This document shows, in pieces, positions 11,371 through 21,037 of a stretch of DNA of 64,000 bases. The stretch spans positions 3,162,001 to 3,226,000 of the forward strand of contig JAAFYY010000001.1 in NCBI GenBank assembly GCA_014284505.1. Reading direction: 5' to 3'. The stretch's first letter is position 1; every line of letters begins with the position of its first letter. A program made the translations under genes and the position numbers. Source of the DNA: Streptacidiphilus sp. 4-A2. Lineage in GTDB: Bacteria; Actinomycetota; Actinomycetes; Streptomycetales; Streptomycetaceae. The notes under the pieces are model-generated. The model did not search any database, was not told the origin of the DNA, and was given only the letters and a program-made list of their open reading frames with translations.

Positions 11371-12066
11371 TCAGCTCCCGGTGTCGGGCTCGGGTGCGGC
11401 CAGGACTCCGCTGATCAGCGCCTGGAAGCCCCAGGCCAGCCGGGCCTGGCCGGTACCGCCGAGCAGTACCCCGCCCAGCCCGGCGATATGCGGGTGCCGC
11501 TCCCGCGAGGTGTCGCGCAGTGCCCGGGCCAGCGCGTCCAGCTCCTCCTGGGCGCCGCCGCTCTGGCCGCGGGTGGACTGCTCGGCCGCGGTGGCGGTGG
11601 CGTACTGGAGCAGCAGGTCCAGCGCCCAGGCGGCGCGGGCGGGCGGCAGCCCGCCCTCGTCCAGCAGCCCGAGCACCGCCTCGACCAGGTCGAGGTAGTG
11701 CTCGCCGAAGGGACGGGCCACCAGCGCCGCCCGGGCCAGGGCCGGGTGTGCGAACAGCACCTCGATGTACGAGTGGAGGATCCGGGTGAGCCGGTCGCGC
11801 CAGTCCCCCGGGGCACGGGCGGGGCCGAGGTCGACCTCGCCGAGCAGCCGGTCGAGCACTGCCGCATGCAGCTCCGCGGTGTTGCGGACATAGACGTAGA
11901 GCGAGGCCGGGCCGGTGTCGAGCTCCTGCGCGAGGCGGCGCATGGTGACCCGCTCCAGCCCTTCGGCCCGCATCAGCCCGACCGCGATGCCGACGATGCC
12001 CTCCCGGGTCAGCGGCGGCTTGGCGGGCTCGCGGCGGCTTCGGGGGATTCCGGCGGACGCTGTCAT
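11371..12066 (-). CDS. TetR/AcrR family regulator with TetR_C-type domain
   Basis: A regulator of about 231 residues. The ATG at 12064-12066 follows GGTGGAG. The DNA-binding domain covers 18-65 (LTREGIVGIAVGLM; VTMRRLAQELDTGPASLYVY), and the C-terminal domain resembles the classical tetracycline-repressor group. It lies directly behind an MFS transporter gene and downstream of an operator-like palindrome array at 12075-12110, with the TetX-like monooxygenase gene after it. That layout suggests one drug-responsive unit. The frame stays open upstream into the MFS gene without a stop. Confidence 0.88.
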   Translation of the reverse strand: MTASAGIPRSRREPAKPPLTREGIVGIAVGLMRAEGLERVTMRRLAQELDTGPASLYVYVRNTAELHAAVLDRLLGEVDLGPARAPGDWRDRLTRILHSYIEVLFAHPALARAALVARPFGEHYLDLVEAVLGLLDEGGLPPARAAWALDLLLQYATATAAEQSTRGQSGGAQEELDALARALRDTSRERHPHIAGLGGVLLGGTGQARLAWGFQALISGVLAAPEPDTGS

Positions 12067-13330
12067 ATCTCCACCGTAACGAACATGTTCGTTACGAACA
12101 AGTTCGTTCGGCCTGGGCCGGTCCTGCCGATCGGGCGGGCGGTGCAGCGGCCGGGTTCGCTCGGCCCAGGCGGTCAGCGGTGGCCCGGCCAGCCCCAGCA
12201 GGGCCAGGAACACGCCGAGCAGCAGCCAGCCGCCCTGCCCGAGGCCCAGGCAGACGGTGGTCAGCACGATCGGGGCGATGGCCTGCCCGGCGTCGGAGCC
12301 GAGGCCGAGCAGGCCCTGGTACTGCCCCAGCGCGTGGTCCGGCGCCAGGCCGAAGCCCAGCGAGAACCCCGCGGAGTTCTGCCACACCTGTCCGGTGCTG
12401 TGCACGGCCACCGCGAGCACCAGCAGCGCGGGCGCGCCCCAGGCCGGGACGTCGGCGGTCAGCGCCATCAGCGGGCAGCCGGCCAGAAAGAACAGCCCCG
12501 CCCAGCGGAAGGCCCGGCCGCCCTGGCTGTTGGTCTCCACCGAGGAGCCGATCCTGGTCTGGAGCAGCACGCACACGGCGGAGTTGACCGCGTAGACGAC
12601 GGCCACGGTCCAGTGCGGGGCATGGGTGCGCAGCGAGATCCAGAGCGGCAGCAGCAGCGTGACCGCCTGCGACTGCATCCCCATCGCCCCGTTGACCACG
12701 GCGAAGAGGACGAACGGCCGGTCGCGCAGGGCGGCCGGCCGGCCGCCCTGCGCCGGACGCGGCAGCGCCGGGTAGTCCGGCACCCGCAGCAACAGCAGCG
12801 CGCAGCCCACATAACTCGCGGCATTGCCCAGGATCAGCGCGGTGTAGGCGGCGCGGGTTCCGGCCTGCACGGCCACCCCGGCGCCCAGGGTGCCCAGCAC
12901 GACGCGCCGACATTGACCAGAGTGCGCAGCCGCGCCCGGAACGCAGCCGGACGCTCGCCGCCGACGCGGGCGATCAGCGCGCCGCGCGCCGCGTTGTTGG
13001 CGGACTCCGCCAGCAGGTCCAGGGTGGCGACCAGGGTGAACACCGGCCAGCTGTGGACGAGTACGAACCCGGCCATGGTCAGGGTCTGCACCACCAGGGT
13101 GGCCAGCATGACCCGGCGCGGCCCGTGGCGGTCGGCCAGCATCCCGGCGGGCACCCCGCCAGCAGCCCGACCAGCCCGGCGATGGTGAGTCCGGCGCCGA
13201 CCTGGGCCGCGGGCAGGTGCACGACCAGCGTGAAGTAGAGCACCGCGGCGGTGTTGAACAGCCCGTTGCCGATCCGGTTGACGAAGCTGGAAAAGATCAT
13301 CGCCCGCTGCGGTCCCGGCTCCGGCAGCAC
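12067..13330 (-). CDS. MFS transporter
   Basis: Major facilitator of about 410 residues, 12 predicted membrane segments. The N terminus LPEPGPQRAMIFSSFVNRIG and NGLFNTAAVLYF matches the actinobacterial drug/solute efflux group, and the loop 2-3 signature GMLADRHGPRRVML is present. Frame changes occur near 13160 and 12905. The start is GTG 13330, or an ATG near 13365 if one more indel is allowed. No stop codon separates the C terminus (PLTAWAERTRPL) from the TetR gene: the frame runs on through the operator into MTASAG. The natural stop was probably lost to an indel, unless a true fusion exists. Confidence 0.82.
12075..12110. promoter_or_regulatory. Tandem palindromic operator upstream of tetR
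   Basis: CGTAACGAACA (12075-12085) and TGTTCGTTACG (12086-12096) form a perfect 22-nt palindrome. A second, near-perfect site ACGAACAAGTTCGT overlaps its right flank (12094-12107). The core CGAACNNGTTCG is a typical TetR-family operator. It lies 9 bp before the tetR ATG and inside the apparent 3' end of the MFS reading frame. Confidence 0.85.
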
Positions 13331-13445
13331 GCCGGATATTCGCCGTCCGAGCCGCGCGCGACCATGCGGTGCAGGCTAGCAGCGGGCCGTTCGCCGGTCG
13401 GCGGCTACGCGGTCGGCGGCTGTGCGGTCGGCGACAGCCAGGCGG

Positions 13446-13793
13446 TCAGTGGCGGCCCCAGCGCCGCTGTTCGGCCATCCGGCGGCGGATCACCAGCAGG
13501 TCGACCACCGCGACCACGGCGCACAGCGCGCAGACCACCGCCACCGCGAGGTTCACCCCGCGGTCCAGCTGCGGACCCTTCGCGGCCAGCAGGGCGAAGG
13601 CCACCGCGCCCATGACCATCAGCGGCCCGAAGACCGCCGCCAGCAGCCTGCGGGCACGCAGATCGCTGCGGGCCCACTGCGGCTCGGAGCCGTCGTGACG
13701 CCAGCGCCTGGCCACGCTCCGCGCGTGCCGGTCGGCCGACCAGCCGTGCAGCCGCTGCCACATGAGGTGCCCTGAACTGGGCGGATAGGACAT
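13446..13793 (-). CDS. Small membrane protein, DUF6343-like
   Basis: A 115-residue protein in one frame. Its ATG at 13791-13793 is preceded by AAGGAGG. The pattern GSEPQWARSDLRARRLLA at about 50-67 resembles the conserved start of DUF6343 proteins (EPxxARSxLRLR). Two hydrophobic segments follow (about 68-90 and 98-120), then a basic tail (IRRRMAEQRR). Function unknown. It lies upstream of the MFS gene on the same strand, separated by 115 bp containing short GCGGTCGGCGGC direct repeats (13395-13436). Confidence 0.7.
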   Translation of the reverse strand: MSYPPSSGHLMWQRLHGWSADRHARSVARRWRHDGSEPQWARSDLRARRLLAAVFGPLMVMGAVAFALLAAKGPQLDRGVNLAVAVVCALCAVVAVVDLLVIRRRMAEQRRWGRH

Positions 13794-13931
13794 CTTCCGG
13801 CCTCCTTCCCGGCGTCCTGCCCCCGTCTCCCTCCATTGTCGTTCCCCGGCCCCATTGTCGTTCCCGGCCGCGGTTCGCTCCGGTCGAGGGCCGTCCTCAG
13901 CCGCCTTGCCCGGGCTCAGCCCTTCCCCGGC

Positions 13932-14599
13932 TCAGCCCTGGCCACCAGCGGTGACCAGGCCGGATTCGTAGGCGAAGACCACCAGCTGGGCGCGGTCGCG
14001 GGCGGCCAGCTTGGTCATCGCGTGGGAGACATGGGTCTTGGCGGTGGCCGGACTGATCACCAGCGCGGCGGCGATCTCGTCGTTGCTGAGGCCGCCCGCG
14101 ACCCGCGCCACCACCTCCCTTTCGCGCTCGGTGAGCAGCGCGATCCGGGCTGCTCCGGGTGGCGCGCGGGGCGGCGGGAGAACTCGGAGATCAGCCTGCG
14201 GGTGATCCGGGGCGCGATCAGGGCGTCGCCCTGGGCGACCACGTGCACGGCCGCGCGCAGGTCCGCCGGCTCCAGGTCCTTCAGCAGGAATCCGCTGGCC
14301 CCGGCCCGCAGCGCGCCGTGGACGTATTCGTCCAGTTCGAAGGTGGTGACCACGATGATCCTGGTGCCGGCCAGTTCCGGGTCCGCGCAGATCGACGCGG
14401 TCGCCCGGATGCCGTCGAGCCGGGGCATCCGGACATCCATCAGCACGATGTCCGGATGCAGCCGCCGGGCCAGTCCGACGGCCTGTTCGCCGTCGGAGGC
14501 CTCGCCGACCACCTCGATCGCCGGATCCCGGGCCAGCAGGGCCCGGAATCCGGCGCGGACCAGTGCCTGGTCGTCGGCCAGCAGCACGCTGACGGTCAT
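13932..14599 (-). CDS. NarL/FixJ-type response regulator
   Basis: Two-component response regulator of about 220 residues. The receiver domain (1-120) has the acidic pair at 9-10, phosphoacceptor Asp near 55 (LMDVRMPRLDG), Thr in VVTTFELDEYV and Lys in FLLKD. The LuxR-type HTH (about 150-215) reads LTEREREVVARVAGGLSNDE and TAKTHVSHAMTKL. One frame change lies near 14160, in the linker. Its ATG overlaps the stop of the kinase gene by 4 bp, so the two are translationally coupled. Probable targets are the ABC transporter genes of the same operon. Confidence 0.93.
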
Positions 14600-15939
14600 G
14601 GTTCCTCCATCGGGAGCCTGGCGGTGACCCGGAAGCCGCCTTCGGGCAGCGGTCCGGCCTGGGCCGAGCCGCCCAGGGACTCGGCCCGCTCGCGGATGCC
14701 GACCAGCCCGAAGCCGGGACTGCCGGTCGGCGTGGGTGCCGGGAGCGGGCCGTCGTTGCTGATCCGCAGCAGCAACGACGGTCCGTCGCGCCGCAGTTCG
14801 ACCAGCGCCCGGGAGCCGGCGGCATGGCGCAGCACATTGGTCAGCGACTCCTGGACGATGCGGTAGACCGTCAGTTGCAGCAGCGCGGGCAGCCGCCGCA
14901 GCGTCGCGTCCAGCCCGGGATCGGCCTGGAGCAGTACCTCCAGGCCGCTGCCGCGGAGCTGGTCGAGGAGTTCCGCGAGCTGCTCCAGGCCGGGCTGGGG
15001 ACGTCGGGCGGCCGCATCCGCACCCCCGCGCCGCTGCCGCCGGTAACACCGCCGCCGGTGCCGCCGGTGCCGCGCAACAGGTCGAGGGGCGGCGCGCAGT
15101 TCGGGCATCGCCTGCCGGGCGCCTCGCGCACATTGGCCATGGCCTCCCGGGACTCCTCGGGGCTGTCGTCCAGCACGTCCAGCGCCACGCCGCTCTGCAC
15201 CAGCACCACCGAGAGGGTGTGCGCCAGCACGTCGTGCAACTCGCGGCGATCCGCAGGCGTTCCTCGGCGAGCCGCCGCCCGAGGCGTTCCTCGGCGGTGG
15301 CGGCGGTCTGCCGCAGCCGCTCCTCGTGCTCGGTCCGGCGGCGCAGGGCGGAGGCACCGAGCGCCGCGCTGGCCGCCATGCCGAGCGGAGGCATGGTCAA
15401 CGGCAGTGCGTACCAGGCCAGTTGCTGTGGTGGCAGGGCGGGCACCAGCCAGCCGAGAGGGCCAGCAGCAGCCCCAGGGCGAAGCCGGAGCGTTCCCGGC
15501 CGTAGGCCGCGAGTGCGTAGCAGCCGACGAAGAGCAGCACCCCGGGGCAAGCCCGGGTAGCCGACCGCGTGGTAGACCGCGCAGCCGAGCAGGCAGCCCA
15601 GTGCCGCTAGGAGGGGCCGGGAACGGCGCCACAGCAGCGGCGCGGCGGCGGCCAGCGTCAGCGGGTAGGCCCAGCCCTGCGGGGGGAGGTGCCGGTGGCG
15701 AAGCGGATCTCGGTCCACACGCCGAGGCAGGCGAACAGTGCGACGCCGGCGACCAGCAGTGCGGCGCGGCGCCCTCGGGGGTCGCGGCCGGGAGCGGCCC
15801 GCGCCGCCCGCGCGGCCGACCGCGGCCGCCGCGCGTTCCCGGCCTGCTCCGCGGCCTGTTCCGCGGCGGTGTGTTCCACAGCTCCGTGTGCCACAGCGGC
15901 AGCGTACGCGGCGGCGGGCTGCCGGCGGCGCGGGCTCAT
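14596..15939 (-). CDS. Sensor histidine kinase, NarL-partner type (HisKA_3)
   Basis: Membrane histidine kinase. The N-terminal half has several hydrophobic segments (ALLVAGVALFACLGVW, YPLTLAAAAPLLW, LLAALGCLLGCAVY). Next come a coiled linker and the phosphoacceptor box RELHDVLAHTLSVVLVQSGV near 220, and then the HATPase: VYRIVQESLTNVLRHA (N box), ISNDGP (G1) and GFGLVGIRERAESLGG (G2). At least six frame changes lie between 15000 and 15700, making this one of the worst-read genes in the window. The start ATG at 15937-15939 overlaps the permease stop (ATGA). Confidence 0.9.
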
Positions 15940-16741
15940 CCGGTGTCGCCGCCGACCGCGGGCCTGGTCCGGCGGCCGCCGGACCGTGCGGCCCGCGCGG
16001 GGCGGCGCGGCCAGGGCCGGCGGGGCCAGCGCGGCCAGGCCGCCGAGCAGCAGCGTCCAGGCGCCGAGTACCGCGGCGTCGCCCCAGCCGGGGGCGTGCC
16101 CGGCGGCGACGCTCCAGCCCAGGTCGGCGAGACGGTAGCTGGGCAGCAGATGGGCGACCCGCAGCAGGGAGGCGGACAGCCGGGCCGGGGCACCCACAGC
16201 CCGCCCGTCGCCGAGACCGCCATGTACAGCGCGTAGCTGAGCGGGAAGGCGGCCTCCGCACCGACGGCGTAGCCGATGGCGGTGCCGAGCAGCGCGAACG
16301 GCAGGCTTCCGGTCCACAGCAGAGCCGCCAGCGCCGCCCACTGCCACAGCGCCAGCCGGACATCCTCGGCCAGCGCGGCGGTGAGGCAGACCAGGGCGAT
16401 CGCGGGCAGGGCGACCAGCATCCCGGCGGCGAGTTTGCAGAGCAGCACCTGGCGGGCGTTCAGCGGCAGGGCGCGCAGCTGCTCGGCCCAGCCGGTGGTG
16501 CGCTCCTGCGAGATCCGCGGGCCGGTCGCGGACAGCACACCCCAGATCGCGCCGTAGGCGGCCATCGCGACCATGATCTCGACGGTTCCGGGCAGTTGTC
16601 CCGGGGTGCTCGGCCCGCCGCCGAACAGCGAGGCGAAGAGCAGGTAGAAGCCGATCGGGGCCCCACGGCCAGTGCCAGGTACTTCGGGTCGCGCAGCATC
16701 CGGACGCATTCCAGGCGCAGGTAGTAACCGGTGCCGACCAT
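15936..16741 (-). CDS. ABC transporter permease (ABC-2 type)
   Basis: Integral membrane component of about 265 residues. It starts MVGTGYYLRLECVRMLRDPK, and typical ABC-2 features follow: GFYLLFASLFGG, MVAMAAYGAIWGVLSATGP, ISQERTTGWAEQLRALPL (cytoplasmic coupling loop) and LLCKLAAGMLVALPAIALVC, with about six membrane segments. Frame changes lie near 16665 and 16195, and the extreme C terminus is uncertain. The gene follows the ATPase by 2 bp. Substrate unknown; ABC-2 exporters paired with two-component systems often export antibiotics or lipids. Confidence 0.88.
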
Positions 16742-16743
16742 GA

Positions 16744-17686
16744 TCACTCCTCGGTGGCGGTGGCGGCGGTGGCGGCGGTGGCGGTGAGGTGCAGGAAGGA
16801 GTCGTCCAGGCTGGGCGGGTGACGCTGAGGCCGCGCCAGTCCAGTGCGGTGGCGGCGAGGGCGCGAACGGTGGCGTCGGCGTCGGGGGTGCGCAGGACGA
16901 CCTCGTCGCCGTGGAGCTCCACCCCGCCGGCGCCGAGCCAGCCGGGCTCCGGCGGCGCGGTCGGCCGGTCGGCCCCGGACAGCCGGAAGCGCACGGTGGC
17001 TCCCCCGGCCAGGCGCGGACCCGGTCCGGGGTGCCGTCGGCCACGATCCCGCCCCGGGCCATGACCACCACCCGGTCGGCGTTGTGCTCGACCTCGTCCA
17101 GGTAGTGGGTGGCGAAGGCGACGGTGCGGCCGGTCTGCGCATAGCCACGGATGGCGCTCCAGAACTCGCGCCGGCCCCGGACGTCCAGGGCGCGGGTGGG
17201 CTCGTCCAGCACCAGGATGTCCGGGTTGCCGACGGCGACCAGGGCGAACTTCAGCCGCTGGGTCTGGCCGCCGGAGAGCCGGTCGGCCCGGCGGCGGGAG
17301 AGCGCCGTAAGCCCGGCCAGCTCCAGCGCCGCGGCCACCGGCAGCGGTCGCGGGTACAGCCGGTGCCCGAGCCCGACGAGTTCGCCGACGGTGACCCCGG
17401 GCATCACCCCGCAGTCCTGGAGCATGGCGGCGATCAGGCCCCGGGCGACCGCGGCCCGCGGCGGCAGCCCGGCGACCGCGACCCGGCCCGAGTCCGGCTC
17501 GGCCAGGCCGAGCAGCATGCCGACGGTGGTCGACTTGCCCGCGCCGTTCGGGCCGAGCAGCGCCAGGGTGCAGCCCCGGGGCACCTCCAGGTCGATCCCA
17601 CGCACGGCGTGGACCGGCCCGTAGCGCTTGTGCACCCCGCGCAGGGCGAGCGCCGGGGCCGGCTGGGTGCTGGTTGCTGTGTCCAT
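16744..17686 (-). CDS. ABC transporter ATP-binding protein
   Basis: ATPase of an ABC-2 exporter, about 310 residues, first gene of the operon. Walker A GPNGAGKST near 46, Q-loop MLQDCGVMPG near 93, signature LSGGQTQRLKFALV near 142, Walker B ILVLDEPT near 162 and switch His in FATHYLDEVEHNADR near 194 are all present, so catalysis should be intact. A C-terminal accessory region (about 215-310, VELHGDEVVLRTPDADATV) follows. Frame changes lie near 17010 and 16820. The ATG at 17684-17686 initiates MDTATSTQPAPAL. Confidence 0.93.
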
Positions 17687-17838
17687 ACCGCTGATACTGC
17701 GCCCCCTCCCCGGCCGCCGCGTCGGCCCGGCGATGCGATCCGCGCGCCCACACCTACCCACCGGATGTAGTCACGGCCGTCCCGACCGCCGGCCCGAACG
17801 CCTCACTTCGAGAGCACCGACGCTTCATGAGAGTCCAC

Positions 17839-17885
17839 TTGCACAAAGAATGCGAGCTCTCTATATTAATGAGAGTCAGCTCTCA
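17839..17885 (+). promoter_or_regulatory. Sigma70-like promoter overlapped by an inverted repeat
   Basis: TTGCAC (17839-17844) and TATATT (17862-17867) are separated by exactly 17 bp, close to consensus for the housekeeping sigma factor. Immediately after the -10 lies TGAGAG-TCAG-CTCTCA (17870-17885), an inverted repeat placed where a repressor would block initiation. The half-site ATGAGAGTC also occurs at 17827-17835, upstream of the -35. The TetR gene at 18869 is the obvious candidate regulator. Confidence 0.7.
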
Positions 17886-17910
17886 CGAACTTGCACCAAG
17901 GAGCCCTGCC

Positions 17911-18735
17911 ATGAGCACCCCGACCCTTCCCAGCACCGCCCGCACCGTCGACACGGCCGCCGGGGCGGCCATCACCTTCCAGGAGTACGGCAGCGCCACC
18001 GGCGACGGCTCCGTGCTGTACCTGCACGGCGGCGCCGGGCCGCGGACCATGACCGGCATCGCGACCGCGCTCGCCGAGCACGTCCACGGCATCGTGCCCG
18101 ACCCACCCCGGCTTCGACGGCACGCCGCGGCCGGAGCACCTCGACACACGTCGCCGACCTCGCCGAGGCCTATCTGGACCTGCTCGACGAGCTCGACCTG
18201 ACCGGGTTGATGCTGCTGGGCAACTCCATCGGCGGCTGGATCGCCGCGGAGATGGCGCTGCGGGACACCGCGGCCGGATAGCCGCCCTGGTCCTCGTCAA
18301 CGCGGTCGGCATCCTGGCGCAGGGCCCCCGAGCAGGTGATCGATGTCCGGGGCATGGCGCCCGGCGAGATCGGCGGCCTCTCCTGGGCCAGTGACGCCTT
18401 CCGACCCGACTTCTCCGCCCTCCCCGAGGAGCAGCGGGCCGTCATGGCCGCCAACCAGCGGGCCCTGGCGACCTACGCGGGCGCCGAGTTCACCCACGAC
18501 CCGAAGCTGCGCCGCCGACTGCACCGCATCACCGTTCCGGCACTGGTCGTCTGGGGCGAGCAGGACGGCATCGCCCCGCTCGGCTACGGCCAGGAGTGGG
18601 CGGCCGCCGCTCCCGGACGGCCACTTCGTGCCGGTGCCGGACGCCGGCCACTTCCCGCACATCGAGCAGTTGGCCGCCACCCTCGGCGCCATCGGCAGCT
18701 TCGCCGACACCGTCGTACGGCCGGGCCAGGCCTGA
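17911..18735 (+). CDS. Alpha/beta hydrolase
   Basis: Serine hydrolase of about 270 residues with the nucleophile elbow LLGNSIGGWIAAEMAL (Ser near 105). The oxyanion region is VLYLHGGAGP near 37-46, the acidic residue probably lies in VVWGEQDGIAPLG near 215, and the catalytic His in VPDAGHFPHIEQ near 243. The ATG at 17911 follows AAGGAG. Frame changes are near 18120, 18275, 18325 and 18610, all at C or G runs. Substrate unknown. A TetR gene follows in the same orientation. Confidence 0.87.
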
Positions 18736-18868
18736 GCCACGGACGCTGCGGCTGCCGGGCGGCGCACGCCGTGGTGCGAGTACCCTCGCATGACTGGAGC
18801 CTCTCGCCACAGTAGCCGCAGCCTGAAAGCCGCAGGCCGACAGCCGCAACAGTTCGAAAGGTGAACCG

Positions 18869-19510
18869 ATGACATCGCCGACCACAAGCGGCCGTGCCAA
18901 CCAGAAGCTGCGCACCCGCAATGCCATCGTGCAGGCCGCGGCCGAGCTCAGCCGCACCGGCCGCGAGGTCACCATGCCGGAGATCGCCAGGGCGGCCCTG
19001 GTCTCGGAGGCCACGGCCTACCGCTACTTCCCGGATCTGGCCGGCCTGCTCCGGGAGGCGATCGCCGGGCAGCTGCCCACGCCGGAGCAGGCGCTGGCCT
19101 CGGTCGCCGGCTCGGACGACGCGGTGGAGCGGGTCGCGGCGGTGACCGAGTTCCTGCTGCGGCACGTCCTGGCCCGGCAGGGGGTGGTCCGCGCCATGAT
19201 CGCGGCGACCGTCACCCGGCCGGGCGGCGCCGCCGACCGCCCCGGCCTGCGCTTCGGCCTGATCGACCACGCGCTGGCCCCGCTCGCCCGCCGTCCCGTC
19301 GCCCCGGGCAGCGACCAGGCCCGTGCCCTGGAGCAGCTGAACCGCGATCTCGCGGTCGTCATCAGCGCCGAGGCGCTGTTCAACCTGACCGATCTGTACG
19401 GCCTGGACGCCGAGGAGGCCATCACCAGCATCGTGCACACCGCGACGACGCTCACCAGGGCCACCGTTCAGGGGCATTCCGTCTACGAAGACGCCGTGCG
19501 GGATTTGTGA
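18869..19510 (+). CDS. TetR family transcriptional regulator
   Basis: A 213-residue regulator in one intact frame with AAAGGTGAA before the ATG. The HTH covers about 15-60 (VTMPEIARAALVSEATAYRYF is the recognition region), and the C-terminal domain is helical. It lies 133 bp downstream of the alpha/beta hydrolase, whose promoter carries an operator-like repeat (17870-17885). Co-transcription with feedback repression is the simplest reading. Confidence 0.9.
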   Translation: MTSPTTSGRANQKLRTRNAIVQAAAELSRTGREVTMPEIARAALVSEATAYRYFPDLAGLLREAIAGQLPTPEQALASVAGSDDAVERVAAVTEFLLRHVLARQGVVRAMIAATVTRPGGAADRPGLRFGLIDHALAPLARRPVAPGSDQARALEQLNRDLAVVISAEALFNLTDLYGLDAEEAITSIVHTATTLTRATVQGHSVYEDAVRDL

Positions 19511-19849
19511 AGGGGTTCTGAAGATCCATCAAGATCCGCTGATATCCGGTCAAGACTTGAAAGGCATCAAATAGGGTAAGCGGAGTCGCTCCCGCCACTT
19601 CTGCGCGGCGTAGCCCCTCGAAGGAGCCCCCGCACCCATGTTCCATCTGACTGGTTGTCATGTCCGCAACACCCATTGCGCCCACTGCGCCGATGGAGTA
19701 AGGCCGACCGACGCGGCCGACGGCGCTACGCGGCAGGGCCGGTGAAGTTCTCCCTGCGGTCCTCGCGGCCGCCCCGGCAGACGGTGGCAGCCGCAGACCC
19801 CCCGGCCAGCTGCCGCCGCCAACTGAGCCGCCCACAGCCCTTGCTGACG
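19511..19849. promoter_or_regulatory. Upstream region of the globin/NOS operon
   Basis: The region holds the likely promoter of the nitric oxide genes. 19520-19580 is AT-richer and has repeated ATC/TCAAGA elements (GATCCATCAAGATCC, GGTCAAGACTTGAAA, GGCATCAAAT) that could bind a nitrosative-stress regulator; no clean dyad stands out. A good ribosome binding site (GAAGGAG, 19619-19625) precedes ATG 19638 and ATG 19660, but both open only 35- and 13-codon frames unless indels intervene. The true N terminus of the globin gene may therefore lie here. Confidence 0.45.
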
Positions 19850-21037
19850 ATGCCTTACTACAACTTCAGCCGCCGGGCCGGAGGAGGTCGCGCTGTTGCG
19901 GGCCAGCCTGGCGGTGGTCGGACCATGGCGGGCGAGATGACCGCCTACTTCTACGCCATCCTGTTCACCCGCTACCCCCAGGTCCGCCGCTGTTCCCGGA
20001 AACATGGACGTGCAGCGGGACCGGCTGCTCCGCGGTCTGCTGCGGATCGTGGACCTGGTCGACGACCGGAGAACCTGGTGCGGTTCTGCACCCGGCTGGG
20101 GCGCGACCACCGCAAGTTCGGTGCCCTGAACGACCACTACCCGGCCGTGGGCGCCTGTCTGCTGGACTCGCTCGCGCGCTTTGCCGGCCCTGCCTGGAGC
20201 CCGGAGCTGGCGGCCGTGTGGACCCGTGCCTACGGGCTGGTCGCCCAGGTGATGGCGCAGGGCGCCGACCACGACGCGCTGCTCGGACCGGCCGTCTGGC
20301 CCGCCGAGATCATCCACCATGTGCACCGGGGACGCGGCATCGCCGAGATCACTGTGCGGCCGCAGAGCCCCTACCCCTACCTGGCCGGGCAGTACGCGAG
20401 CGTGGAGACCCCCTGGGAGCCCAAGGCCTGGCGTTACTACTCGCCCTCGCACGCCCCCCGCGCCGACTCCACCCTCACCTTCCATGTCCGCGCCGTGACC
20501 GGCGGCCGGGTCAGCACCGCGCTGGTCCACCACGCCCGGGTGGGCGACATGATCCGGCTGGGACCGGCCCAGGGCGACATGACGCTGGACCCCACCACCG
20601 ACCGCAACCTGCTCTGCGTGGCCGGCGGCACCGGCCTGGCGCCGATCCAGGCGCTGGTCGAACAGGCCGCGCGCAGCGGCATGGAACGCTTCACGGACGT
20701 GTTCATCGGCGCGCGCACGGCGGACGAACTCTACGGACTGGACGACATGCTCAGATTGTCCCAACGCCACCACTGGCTCTCGGTGCGCGCCGCGGTCTCA
20801 CACGAGCGCATACCCGGGCTGGAGGGCAACCTGCCCGAGATCCTGCGCGACTTCGGGCCGTGGTACCGGCACGAGGCGTTCCTGTCGGGGCCGGTGGAGA
20901 TGGTCACCCAGGCCGCGAGCGTGCTGCTGCGCCAGGGTGTGACACCGTCGCGGATCCACCACGACCCCTTCGACGTGCCCGCGCTGGAGGCCGCGCTGCT
21001 GCCCCGGCGCTTCGAGGCGGAGGCCCGCGCGCTGTGA
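19850..21037 (+). CDS. Globin-flavin reductase fusion (flavohemoglobin-like)
   Basis: Protein of about 390 residues. An N-terminal globin domain runs from PEEVALLRASLAVVGPWAGE through RIVDLVDD to FCTRLGRDHRKFGALNDHY, whose His is the likely proximal haem ligand. A ferredoxin-NADP reductase module follows: RYYSPSHAPR for FAD, LGPAQGDMTL, and VAGGTGLAPIQALVEQ for the nicotinamide nucleotide. Relatives act as NO dioxygenases or haem-protein reductases. Frame changes lie near 19875, 19993, 20005 and 20072; from 20090 onward the frame is clean. Its stop overlaps the GTG of the nitric oxide synthase gene by 4 bp, so the two proteins are produced together. The start is uncertain (ATG 19850, or upstream near 19638-19660). 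Confidence 0.85.
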   Translation: MPYYNFSRRAGGGRAVAGQPGGGRTMAGEMTAYFYAILFTRYPQVRRCSRKHGRAAGPAAPRSAADRGPGRRPENLVRFCTRLGRDHRKFGALNDHYPAVGACLLDSLARFAGPAWSPELAAVWTRAYGLVAQVMAQGADHDALLGPAVWPAEIIHHVHRGRGIAEITVRPQSPYPYLAGQYASVETPWEPKAWRYYSPSHAPRADSTLTFHVRAVTGGRVSTALVHHARVGDMIRLGPAQGDMTLDPTTDRNLLCVAGGTGLAPIQALVEQAARSGMERFTDVFIGARTADELYGLDDMLRLSQRHHWLSVRAAVSHERIPGLEGNLPEILRDFGPWYRHEAFLSGPVEMVTQAASVLLRQGVTPSRIHHDPFDVPALEAALLPRRFEAEARAL

